64,000 nt of DNA. Source: Parelaphostrongylus tenuis. Its lineage: Eukaryota; Nematoda; Chromadorea; Rhabditida; Metastrongylidae. The notes below the pieces were generated by a model. The model saw nothing but the letters and a program-made list of their open reading frames with translations, was not told the origin of the DNA and did not search any database. The stretch covers positions 124,001 to 188,000 of the forward strand of contig JAHQIW010004688.1 in NCBI GenBank assembly GCA_019055375.1, read 5' to 3'. The position numbers and the translations under genes are program-made. Below, piece after piece: positions 30,891 through 41,905 of the stretch (position 1 is its first letter; the number at the start of each line of letters is the position of its first letter).

Positions 30891-33420
30891 GGAAACTTGG
30901 ATACTTGGGCTCTCTGTCTTCGCGAATTGTGCGGACCCCCGCACATCTTCCACTCGTCTCGTGTTTTCGCAGTTGTCGTCTATGGCGGTGGTTTCATTCG
31001 AGCATGGCCACTGGCTCGCGTTTCATACCCTGATCTGTAGAATATCGGCAGGAACGAATATAGATGATGCGAATATAAATATGAATACAGCTGACTAATT
31101 CTTCTTATGAATACGTCCACTCAACGTGTAGGTGGTCGTCCTCGGAAACGGGTGCATTCTCGTCCATTCTACAATCTATCTGTCGTTTGAACTTTTCATG
31201 ATCTTCTATATGACCGGCCCGTCTGCTATGACTCGCTTTCGATGTGAAATATTCTGGATCACGAAGATGAGGTATTTTGTTGAAGTCTGAGCTGCGCAAG
31301 CTGGCAAGTGTTGTGAGTGCCGAGTAGTTCTCAGAAGACATGGTTCAAGCACTCTGTGAGTTGTTCGCAGTGGTCTTGACGTGGTCGAAGTATCAGCGCA
31401 CGCCCTGGCTGCATAACAAAGTGCTGGGAGAACCGAACCGAAAAGGTGTTAGACGTAATTTGTGGTCCGTTATTTGGCCGGTGGCTTTTTGAGAGGCCTG
31501 AATGCGGCCCACGCTGCTTTCCTTCTTCTATCAAGTATCTTCTTCATGTTGCTCTCTATATTCAGTGGACGACCAAGGTACACGCATGAGGAGGTCTCCG
31601 TAATTAAAGATCCTTCCAGTGTGATATGTTCATCACTGCACTATTGGCTTTATTTATGAACTGGGTCTTCATGCGATTTATGCGTAGTTCGATCTTCTTC
31701 CTTGCTTCGTTGAGTTCCTTGAGCATCGTCTCTGCTTCAGTAGTGCTTTTCGAGAATAAGGCAATGTCATCCGTAATATGAAGGTTTGATATGAATTTTC
31801 CATCGACGCTTGTGCCCTCGTCGGAATCAAGCGACTTCATTATCCACTGCAGTGGGGCGGTGAACAGCCTTGGCGATATTGTATCACCTTGTCGAACCCC
31901 TCTTCCACTGTGTATGGTAAGAGGTCGATGAAAGAGCTGTATTTTCGTGGTACAGTTCCGATAGCAGTTTGATAAAGTTCTTATGTAGGACGGATCCACT
32001 CCTTGATCGACAAGCGCTGATAGGACTACGTTCGTTTCGACACTACGAAATGCTTTTTCATAGTCGATGAAAGTTAGGATTAAGGACACGTGGTATCTCG
32101 ACAGACCTCTATGACTCTCAAGAGGTTTGGATGTGGTCCATGCAGCAGAATCACCGTTGAAATCCTGCTTGCTCTATTGGTTGTGCCTCATCCAATGTCC
32201 TTGGTACGGACTGAAGGATGATCCTCGTGAAAAGCTTGTAAGATATACTTAACAAGCAAATTGGACCACAGTTGCGAAGATTGCTTCGGTCACCCTTTTT
32301 GTGAATGATGACAGTGCGCGACGTCCTCCACTGGTTTTGACTGAAGCCGTGCCTTCTTTCATGCTTTCTATCTCGACTCGAACTTCAGAGGGGAGAATCT
32401 CAGGCGGTTTCTTTCTAGTGGGGATAGCGGGGTCCGAGATGGGGATGGTGAAACGGAAAAGATTGGTGTAGAATTTCTCCGTTATCAATTCCAGATAGTG
32501 GCGGGAAGTTTTCGTGATCCTATCTTCGATCATCAACGCTGACAGCGGAACACTATAATCACACAGAATCCGACGGCATTTCTTCAGACTAGATCTTTCT
32601 TGTGCTGTCTCTTACAGTTTCTTCTGTCGGTACCGATATAGATCCTTCTGCAAAGCTTTTCTGCAGCTGGTATTTGATATCAACCAATCTAAATGTGCTG
32701 CATTTAGATCAAACTTCCGCTTTCGCTTTTCGCACAACTCGTTCGTAGTGGAGAAAATGCGATCGGCTCTTGTGGACTGAGCAACTGAAGCTAATTCAGC
32801 GCACCTTTTAAAACCCTCAACAAACAACTCATAGTCTTTGGTCGGATCATCTTTAATCTACCAGTCATGGTTGGAAAGGATTTCGTCTAGGATGCCCTCG
32901 TCGTAGACAGTTTGATGACTTCTTCTTGAAAGATGACAAGAATTCTTTTCCACCTTACGGCTGAATCGCATCTTTGCTCGAAGAAGGCGTGATCGTTCCC
33001 AGTACAGGATGATGGCACAATGGTCGTGTCGCGCAGGCACCATCTTTTGTTGGTATGGATATGGTTGATTTCCGCATGCGTTATGCCGTTAGGTGGCTCC
33101 CATGTTCAGCGGCGGTGTTCTTTTGAAAAGTGAATTGCCGTGGAGAGACGTGCCGCGGACAGGAATCCATCAAAACGGTTTCCATTTTCGTTTCTTTCTC
33201 CTAGTCCAAATTTTGCCATCCTGTATTCACTTTCTTTATCCATTTTTGCTTTGGCATTGAAGTCTCCGACAACAAATTTGTAATATGACTACCATTATGG
33301 ATGACTTCCTCCAGCTGTAGTAAAAGGTAGGCAACATATAGTTTTGAACACCATTGTGGATTCGACAAATCTGGCTTCAGAAATTTTGGCAAGCTGAATG
33401 GCTTATCTGATTTTATATCA
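30890..33420 (-). mobile_element. RTE family 2 retrotransposon, decayed (copy F)
   Basis: It is read right to left. Endonuclease remnants are at 33420-32860 (EEVIHNG, then RSRLLRAKMRFSRKVEK). A linker is at 32827-32249 (EILPSEVRVEIESM). RT is at 32089-31604 with [35 protein letters not shown] and ITDDIALFS; the first Asp of the usual ADD is preserved. A C-terminal segment (AGHIEDHEKF) is at 31341-31105, then a 3' untranslated region to about 30890. Frameshifts and stops break it at several points. Confidence 0.8.
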
Positions 33421-33543
33421 ATTAGTCAGTTCAGATTTTTGGACTCGCTCTCTTATTTGAGGTAAAAGTAGTCCCAGCTTACCCTCCCAAACGAGTGAAC
33501 TGAGTGTTCAGTAGCGCAGAGTGATCATTAGTTGATGACGAAG

Positions 33544-34290
33544 TGTCGAGTCGAAGACGTGGGCGCACAGTAGCATTCTTTCGTCCTTCTTATTACATTC
33601 TCAGCATTTCTGAGAGCCTTCCAAATTCATTGTTTTGCCTTATTCAGCCTTTGGGCTGCGTTAGTGATCATGTTGAGTGTTCGATACAGAAACGCATAGT
33701 TGTAGCATTTAGAGAAATCTACTTTGTTGAGGATGAAGGGAGTGTGTTTTTCATAAAAACCGGGAAATGAGCTGTTTTAGTAGAACATTTCTGCAGTGAA
33801 ACAGACGCCGACGCCGGGTGTTTTTGAATAGTAATGAGTCACATAATTATCTAACAATACCTTCCATGAAGCTCACGGCTGCTTGAAGAGATGCTTTACG
33901 ACATGATCTGCGCTACCGACCAACGAATTGACTGAAAACCAAGTGAGGTCGAACGGAATGAAGCAATTCACAAGTGGTATATGATAATGGCGAACCGAGG
34001 CACTTGATAACATATCACTTGATACAACAGCGCGAGTCATTAGAAATTCTCAAAAGCCTGTAAAAATGTGAATAAATCGTATTATAACACAATGCGTTGG
34101 TTCCATACCTGTGAACTCATGATTGTTTTTTTTCGATTTCCGACAGATGAACAACAAGATTCTCATCTCTCTGGGCAAGCATAACTTCTTATGAGCTTTA
34201 ATGTGTAACGCATACATTGGCTAATTTGATCTTTTATTCCGAGTGTTTTATTATGACCACGCTGAAATTTCCTTATAACTCATAAATATT
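33544..34290. other. Unassigned DNA
   Basis: No feature could be supported. A 75-codon plus-strand frame at 33543-33770 lacks family or splice support. Confidence 0.3.
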
Positions 34291-34297
34291 ATTTGAG

Positions 34298-34520
34298 CAA
34301 ACATGTCATGTCATGTGATTTGCTAATGGGCTCTTGCACAGCCCGATACACGTATTTGGATCTTGGCAGTCTCCTCATTCAGGCAGAACCCTTCGTCTGA
34401 TCTTGATCTGTTGGCACCTGTAAGTTCTACAGGCACTGTTTTTTTTCTAACGCAGTTCGAAGCTTTCACTAAACATGAGTGCGCTCACTAAAGGTGGTTT
34501 ATCAGTGTTGACTAACAGAT
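34298..34520. mobile_element. Foldback element, family FB1 (partial copy)
   Basis: The left end reads atttgagcaaacatgtcatg, then gggctcttgcacagcccg and atacacgtatttgg, cattcaggcagaacccttcg, matching other FB1 copies. The right end is degraded. Confidence 0.65.
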
Positions 34521-34554
34521 AATGGTGAAGGGTAGAGCATTTAGATCGATTGAT

Positions 34555-34795
34555 CCTTGAGGGATAAGGGATAAGCGTTCCACTCAATCTCATCATATAT
34601 CTTTGGGATAATAGAATCTGGCCTAATTAATGACGGCCCCATGTAGTTATCTTTGTATCACAAGTTACTATCCTTCTGAGTGATACTTGCATGTTTGCTG
34701 ACCCTAACTCGATAAATGGAGCCCGAGATTCAAGATTGAATGGACATTAGGCTGAAGCATTAACCGCTGGGCTACGTGCTTCGACTTTAGAAACA
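34555..34795 (-). mobile_element. tRNA-derived SINE (minus-strand copy)
   Basis: On the minus strand a tRNA-like head has box A tagcccagcgg and a box-B-like tcttgaatctcgggctcc, then a diverged body with a gccagat-like core, and a 3' tail of ttatcccttatccctc. Head and tail match the SINE at 11.9 kb; the body is more diverged. Confidence 0.65.
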
Positions 34796-34799
34796 TTGG

Positions 34800-36170
34800 C
34801 AAAAATATCCATTAAACCAGTACCTGGAAACGACATTAGCTGTTGCAAACGATATAACAAAATATTGACTCAATGAAAATAACGAGAAGTTCAAAGAAAA
34901 TCACATACATGATTTTTAAATAACAAACAGTCTTAGAAAGAGAATGAATGGAACATTCGGGACAAATAATCGAAGTTTCTGATCTGATATACCATTTTCA
35001 TTATATGTTTCATAATATGAATCCTTGTTTCTGGTGTGGATGACTTGAACAAGAGATGTGAACTAGCGGCTCCTCGAGTACCCCTTTTCCATATCACTAA
35101 TTTGTTCACTTCTCTCTTACCGACAGCTAAGTTCATATTGCATTTTGCGAAATCCTTGTGATCTCTTGTCAACATTTCTTCCGTTGCTTGAAGCACATTT
35201 GTTCAGCTTAGAGATGCCTCTTTACAATAGTGAATATTGCCTGAGTATATTGTTAGTTTAGTGTGCAATTAATCAGTAAATGAAAGATACACTTTAACAC
35301 TTCAACTACCAAGGGTTATGATTATGTGAGTACAAAATAGACTTCGTAAACATCTCTAACATCCACTGAGAAATGTTGTAAACTGTGTTAGCTTCATTTT
35401 ACCACGACAATGCTAATGAAATGTTTTCTCAACATGTAATAGCGCAAAAAATTTGAGTAGCAGATAGCATTCAAAGGAAATAATGTTTCGCTCCTTCACC
35501 TCTCTCAATCATTCATTTAAGGGTCAGAGTCGTGATTAATAGCAAAACGGTGTTTCGCAAATGACTAAAAAGCATAAGCAGAAAGTTTAGAGGCACTCAG
35601 GACATTTTGTGTTATGCTTTGAGAGACACTTGACATCAGCAACTTTCGATGAGAACAAAAAAAAACATAGAAAAGCAGCCATCTGAGAAATCTGAATCTT
35701 TTATACCAAGATTCTGAAAATTAGGCAGTGTCATCCTTGCCCATAATTACATCTTTCATCGTCACACAGCGCGGTCTTTTGTGTTAGCCGGGGCAAATGA
35801 AGATACTACCGCTATGATGGACGAGCGCATTTCATTAGAATGCCAGGAATAACTAAAAAGCTCAAATCTCTGGCTAGTGTGCTAGTGCTCAGTATGAAGG
35901 TCCTTATAACGGTGTAGCGGAAGAAAGCATTGATCCGTTACCTTGAATTATAAGTAACCGTTCGATAGCGTAATGATAAAGATTCCAGAGGCTTGTTTAT
36001 TTCCTGAGGAAACCGTCTCTTTGCTGTGTAGCAAAGAAATAAAAATGGGGTTTCACACATACGGCACGTAGGTGTTGGGTGCGTACTAAACGTGGCTCGA
36101 TACGGCATTCCGCAATAGATCGATCGATCGCGTTGGAACAACTTACAAGTGGTTAACCATTATTCTTTTT
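34800..36170. other. Unassigned AT-rich DNA
   Basis: It holds short frames only (87 codons minus at 34933-35196; 67 codons minus at 35938-36141). I saw no repeat or splice pattern strong enough to call. Confidence 0.3.
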
Positions 36171-36171
36171 A

Positions 36172-36255
36172 ATATCCTTTCATTATTATTTGAGCCAATT
36201 TGTCAAGTGGTCTGGTAAGGGCTCTTGTACAGCCCGAACATATATATACATTATT
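36172..36255. mobile_element. Foldback element FB1 terminal fragment
   Basis: It has atcctttcattattatttga, gccaatttgtcaagtggtct and agggctcttgtacagcccga, then breaks off into an atatata stretch. It is a left-end fragment of FB1. Confidence 0.7.
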
Positions 36256-36429
36256 CTTTTTATTACGGAGTTTTCTCCACTCTGAAAGAAACCTCGGATT
36301 ATACGCCCGGCTCTGACACTGCAAGACCCTCTCCACATTTTCACTTGCTTTTCGTGCTTTCAGCGAAGTACTAATGGAGCTAGTGGAAACTCGCAGCTGG
36401 TATAGAGATAATTTTATTCTGGATGATAC

Positions 36430-36830
36430 TTAACTACTTGGATACTTGGGTGGCTCCTCTCCACTCAAGTGCGAGGACCAGCATAGTTTACATTGGTTCC
36501 GCTCTCACGCAGTTGTCGTCCATGGTGGTGGTCTGCTTCGAGCATGGTGACGTACGCCATGCTCATTCCGTGATTTCAAACTGACTGCCATCTGCGAATA
36601 CGGACGGTACATTACTCACAAACACGTCTGCCTATCTTTTATGTGGTCTTTCAAAAAGGAGCGTTCATTCTCTTACAGTTAGATAGCGATGCGCTAATTC
36701 TCTGATATAGGACGGTTCTTCACCTAGGTTTCCATGTGCTGATAAAACTGCATTCGTTTGATGCTCTCACTGGAGATATGTTTTCAGGCGCTATGGCGTT
36801 CGACAATTGTATAGTTTAGGTCGAAAAATG
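36430..36830 (-). pseudogene. RTE family 2 fragments (3' UTR and RT piece)
   Basis: 36430-36600 matches the 3' untranslated region seen at 30.9-31.05 kb and 41.0-41.1 kb (cttggatacttggg; gttgtcgtccatggtggtgg; cgagcatgg). 36640-36810 matches the minus-strand RT segment of copy F (tataggacgg, tgataaaactgcattcgttt). The intervening coding part is missing, so the copy is internally deleted. Confidence 0.6.
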
Positions 36831-37690
36831 ATGTCGTAAAATAATGAAAACATTTATGAACCGAGAAGTAATTATTTTAGGACTTGATATTTATTGTTAT
36901 AGAACGCTTAATTTGTTGAATGCAACAAGCAAAATCTATGCAAGACGGGTGAATGCCAACCGGTACTGATATTTCGGGTGATTTGCTCGTGATCGATGGT
37001 TGCTGTATAATTTATTGTTTGCTGAATAAATATTCCAAACCAAAGCTCAGCATCATCAGTGAAAGGCTTGAAAATTTTGGGTGAGGAAGACGCATTCTCC
37101 AAAGAAGTGCTCTACAAATTGATGATTGTGGGCTTTATGAAAGTTTATTCCACTGCGTGCTATAAGTCGCTCCATAGGAGCTTCCTGGAAAAGTCACAGA
37201 TCGAATAAATCCGTTTTAGCTTTACCGCATTGCATATCGTCAAAAAATAAGAGGTAAGAACTGGAGATGCATTATTTTTCCTTTAATGTTACTCTGGTAC
37301 TAAAAGGTGGGAAATTTAGAACATGTGGACTTTCTTTTTACTAAAAAGATATCTTTATAGAAGGCCTTCTGTAACATATCATTCTTTGTGATAACAAATT
37401 GTCTCTAGGGTACGATTTTCACTAAACATTCACCAGAACACCGACTGCGAAGATCAAGAGACTAGATGTTGACTCAGAGTGCGCAATGCAGTCTTAATTT
37501 CCTCCCCTCAGGGCAATGAAAAAATCATTTCAAGAAAGCTAAAGTAGTATTCAAAAAGTACACGTTTCGGACTATCGAGCGGCTATCAAAATTCCAATGT
37601 AAAACCAGGCATAAAAGATAACGAAGCGCACAAAGTCACCCCCGAAGCGAAACTCAGCTTTTGTTCACCGTTTTCACAGCGCTTCAAAAA
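36831..37690. other. Unassigned DNA
   Basis: No gene or repeat could be supported here beyond short frames. Confidence 0.3.
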
Positions 37691-38300
37691 TCCACATTTG
37701 CTATTTAATCCTCCATCTCCATCGGTCCCCTCTTTTCAATAATGAAATGTTATGGAAGAGTCGTTTCACTAAAAAGTGTTCTACAAAACGGTCCCCGTTC
37801 TCGTTTCTTTGGCCCATTTCGAATTTTCTCATCCCGTATTCATTTTCGCTGGCTGTTCCTAATCTGTCGCTTAAGCTCCAACAACGAATTTGTGGGAAAA
37901 CTTTTTGTTGCGAATGACTTCGTCCAACTTGCTGCAAAGGGTCTATTTCTCTTTCGTCAGTCGTAGACCTTAATGAATAACATTTGATGATACTAACATT
38001 TTGACGCGAAAGTTGGAGACAAAGGATAGCCAGGCGCAGTGGTAAATTTTTACACGCGATAACTAGATGGAAGACGTGTCGGTAATCGACTAACTCAACA
38101 CTTCTGAAATTGCGTGACGGGAAGTTCGTTCCACGAATAATAAGAGCCCCGTCATCCAACTGTCTTACGCCGATTTTTCTGCCTTTCGCTCATTGTAAAA
38201 CGGTCACATAACTTCTCTTTCGACCAGAGGCCTCAAAAATAAGTAAAGGTTGACGTCTGAGGAGGCCGTTCTATTGCAATAAACACGAAGCAGGAAGCAT
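37691..38300 (-). pseudogene. RTE family 2 endonuclease fragment (copy G, 5' part)
   Basis: On the minus strand it reads RTASSDVNLYLFL (38.25 kb), then DDGALIIRGTNFPSRNFRSV and VDYRHVFHLVIACKN, LRLAILCLQL, and IIKCYS, matching the first half of an RTE APE endonuclease. It sits downstream of an RT segment in the same orientation (38.36-39.8 kb), the reverse of the normal order, so this is a separate head fragment. Confidence 0.75.
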
Positions 38301-38357
38301 TCTTCATAATGTGTCGTCTGAATAATTGTTTTGCCCTTTATCAACATTGTTTCGTTG

Positions 38358-39815
38358 AAAACGTGACCACGCTGTGAGGGGGTCGACTTTCTGTACTGTG
38401 GCTTCTTTGGGAAGCCCGAATGCGGCCCATTCGCTTTCCTTCTTTTGTCTAGTTCAGCCTTCATGTTGTTCGCCACGTTCAGCTCCAAAAGACATGCGCG
38501 TGTTGCGCTTCATGATCAGGAAATCATATAATTCGATTTCCTCACATTTGCGTTATATATTTTTCATGCATTGCGTCTTCGTCATGCTTTATACGGAACT
38601 CAATCTTTTTTCTCGTTCGTTGAGTATTTTGACCATCGTCCCTGCTTCAGGGGTACTTCTCGAAAGGATAAGACGAAGCTTTGATAGGAAATTACCATCG
38701 ATCCGTATGCCGGTTTCGTCATAATCGAGCGACTTCATCCTCCACTGCAGTGCGGAGATGAACAACTTTGGCGATATAGTATCGCTTTGTCGAACCACCT
38801 TTCGAATGGTTGAGGTGAGGGGTCGATCGAAGAACTGCATTTTCGTGCTGTAGTTCCCATAGCAGTGTGCTAATCTTCTTATATAGCACTGGTCTACACC
38901 TTGGTCGGCAGGCGCTGATAAGACAACATTCGTTTTGACGCTGTCAAACGCTTTCTCATAGTCTATAAAGGTTAGAGTGAGTTCCATGCGGTACTCCCGA
39001 CGGACTTCAGTAACCCATGACATCCGTTTGGATGTGGTCCATGCAGGAAAATTTTTCACGGAATTCTGCTTGTTCGAATGGCTGCGCCTCATTCAAGGTT
39101 TCCGTTATGCGTAAGATGACCTTCTCAAAGATTTTGTAGAGCGCACGCAGCAGGCATATTGGGCGGTAATTACAAAGTCCAAGTGTCATCCTTTTTAAGT
39201 GGATGACTGTGGGCGATGTCCTCCACTGGCCTGGAATTATATCTTTTGAAGAAATGATACCATGTGTCTTGCGAATGCAGATTATCGCCACCAGTTCTAA
39301 AGAAATCCGCAATGGGGGTATTGAGAGGTCTTGGAGCTGTGCCTTTCTTCATGCCTTTAATCGCAACTCGAAGTTCAGTGGTAAGAATCCCGTGTGGTTT
39401 ATCACCAGTGAGATTCTAGGATAATAGACGGGAGTAGTGGAGCAAAAAAGACGGGTTTTAACTTTTTCGTTATTGATGATATATCATGGAGTAATGAAAT
39501 AATGATCACTTCTTCATTCCATCGGCACGGAACATGATAGTTGCAGAGATCCCGACGGCATTTCTTTTAACTATATGGAATTTGTGCTGCTTCCATCAAC
39601 TTTTCCTCTTGTACCGAAGTAGCTCCTCCCGCAAAAGTCTTTTACAGCTGATATTAATTACCAGCATAGCTAGGTGTGTGGCAGAAGCATTAAACCTCAA
39701 TTTCCTTCTTCTCCCAAGCAACTGCTTGCTAGTAGAGGCGATGTATTCCGACTTTTTTGGAAACTGTTACACGTTTGGCACAAGTTTCGAGTTCAACCAC
39801 AATTACCTTGTAGTA
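38358..39815 (-). pseudogene. RTE family 2 RT segment (copy G, left arm)
   Basis: It is read right to left. A linker at 39815-39350 is homologous to 32.5-32.7 kb of copy F. Then [63 protein letters not shown] and a C-terminal linker (NVANNMKAELDKRRKANGP). Gly of the usual QGD is Ser, and the stretch carrying the catalytic Ala-Asp-Asp is missing through a 15-nt in-frame deletion relative to the right arm. Positions 38358-39141 form an inverted repeat with 39821-40617. Confidence 0.85.
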
Positions 39816-40617
39816 TTATGCGCTCTACAAAATTTTTAAGAAGGTCATCTTACGCATAACGGAAACCTTGAATGAGGCGCAGTCATTCGAACAAGCAGGA
39901 TTCCGTGAAAAATTTTCCTGCATGGACCACATCCAAACGGATGTCATGGGTTACTGAAGTCCGTCGGGAGTACCGCATGGAACTCACTCTAACCTTTATA
40001 GACTATGAGAAAGCGTTTGACAGCGTCAAAACGAATGTAGTCTTATCAGCGCCTGCCGACCAAGGTGTAGACCAGTGCTATATATGAAGATTAGCACACT
40101 GCTATGGGAACTACAGCACGAAAATGCAGTTCTTCGATCGACCCCTCACCTCAACCATTCAAAAGGTGGTTCGACAAAGCGATACTATATCGCCAAAGTT
40201 GTTCATCTCCGCACTGCAGTGGAGGATGAAGTCGCTCGATTATGACGAAACCGGCATACGGATCGATGGTAATTTCCTATCAAAGCTTCGTCTTGCGGAC
40301 GACATCGTCATCCTTTCGAGAAGTACCCCTGAAGCAGGGACGATGGTCAAAATACTCAACGAACGAGAAAAAGATTGAGTTCCGTATAAAACATGACGAA
40401 GACGCAATGCATGAAAAATATATAATGCAAATGTGAGGAAATCGAATTATATGATTTTCTGATCATGAAGCGCAACACGCGCATGTACTTTTGAAGTTGA
40501 ACGTGGCAAACAACATGAAGACTGAACTAGACAAAGGAAGGAAAGCGAATGGCCGCATTCAGACCTCCCAAAAAAGCCACAAAACAGGAAGCGGATCCCA
40601 CACGGCGTGGTCACCTT
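38358..40617. repeat. Large inverted repeat (two RTE family 2 arms of about 0.79 kb)
   Basis: Arms 38358-39141 and 39821-40617 are reverse complements with few differences, separated by about 0.68 kb. The arms share even non-functional changes, such as the frameshift giving WTTSKRMSWVTEVRREYRM and VVRQSDTIS. They are therefore copies of one already-dead segment, not independent insertions. Confidence 0.88.
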
Positions 40618-41195
40618 TTTGGTTCAACATTCCTTCCAGCGCTCTGTTATGCAGTACAGACGTAGACTGATTTTACAACCACGTCAAGAAGTCTGCGTAC
40701 CACTCGTAGGAGCAGAATCTTCTGAAAGTGATTCGACACTCACAACGTCAAGCAGCTTTGCGCAGCTTCAATCTTCGAGGATTATCCAATCTCATGATCC
40801 AGAAGTATACACATCGACAGCGAAACACAGATGGGCGGGTCATCTGTTAAGAAGAACAGATCACAGATGGACGAAAGGAACGGTGCAGTGGACTTCAAGA
40901 GAATGCGAGCGCCCAGGTCACCTAAACAATCCGCAGACGTGTTGTGGCTATCTTTAACCATCCCCCTCTGCCAATGGGAGTGAGTTTGGATTTACGAAAT
41001 GGTCTTCGCGTAAGTCACCATGCTCGAAGCAGAGCACCACCATGGACAAGAGTTGCATGAGAGAGCAACGAATGGAAGATACGCTGGAGCACACACTACC
41101 AGTAAAGACGGGCCGCTCAAACACGAAGTAATTGAGCATTTGACTTCTGAGGAAGACGATAACAATAGCAATATAAAAGTGATTCTTATCATGCA
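39821..41195 (+). pseudogene. RTE family 2 RT segment (copy H, right arm) with 3' end
   Basis: It runs from the ALYKIF block through [33 protein letters not shown] and LRLADDIVILSRSTPEA (Asp-Asp intact), then a linker, a C-terminal part (KHRWAGHLLRRTDHRWTKGT, 40607-40957) and a 3' untranslated region containing catgctcgaagcagagcacc. Stops (for example at 40085 and 40378) inactivate it. Up to 40617 it mirrors the left arm; beyond that it continues to the true 3' end, which the left arm lacks. Confidence 0.85.
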
Positions 41196-41351
41196 TACGT
41201 CAATTTTCAGAAAATCCTGCTTGAAAAAAGTCAGAATTTATCTATGTTGTATAAATACAAATTAACTATTTGATCTTATGAAATTGAACAGTACAATAAC
41301 AACAAATATAAATAGTCAAGTTGGCTAATGACTACGGACATTAAAGATAGC

Positions 41352-41764
41352 AGCGGAGTCGAGAAAGAAGGATCTGGCCATCAGCAGAAAGCAGCATAGT
41401 GGCTGTTATATCCGTTACTAACGTGGCTCAAGCATTTCATGTTCTCGGTGTGGATTTTTATCTATTGAACATGCTGAGTGAAGCAAATGAGGAGGAGATC
41501 ACCATTATTTGCTGACAACTAGCATCGGTTTTAGGAATCGCCGTCGATGTTAGGATGAGTTTCGAGATGCTGCTGGAAACATGTTCGGATCTTATCGAAC
41601 TGACCGAGGCACACGATGTACTTCAAGTAATCTGTCGGCACTCCGTGTGTCGTCTCACAGTACACCAAACACTGATCGATTACCTGAACGATAACATTGG
41701 AGTTTTTAGAGAAGCCCCAGAAGCTGGTCTTTTTGTCTTTTTAGAATCTAAATAAAAAACTTAA
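41352..41764 (+). pseudogene. Intronless gene fragment with one stop and a polyA signal
   Basis: One frame runs from about 41354 to the TAA at 41753 with a single in-frame TGA at 41514. It reads AESSIVAVISVTNVAQAFHV, LGVDFYLLNMLSEANEEEIT, then after the stop [58 protein letters not shown] and [10 protein letters not shown]. Codon use looks protein-like. The stop overlaps AATAAA. It could be the last exon of a gene with a recent nonsense change or a processed pseudogene; I do not recognise the family. No target-site repeats or A-tail were seen. Confidence 0.5.
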
Positions 41765-41842
41765 CAAAGCATAGATTTAGTGAGAGTTAATATTCTGTTC
41801 AACATGTGAAAACAGAAAACTAATAATCTTGATGCTAATAGG

Positions 41843-41905
41843 ATAACCAATGATGATAATTTCTATCAACAGTGACTCAATGATAATAATTTCTATCAAG
41901 ATGCA
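41843..41905 (+). repeat. Short imperfect tandem repeat
   Basis: The unit aatgataataatttctatcaa occurs twice about 30 bases apart (41849 and 41879), with one mismatch. Confidence 0.7.
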
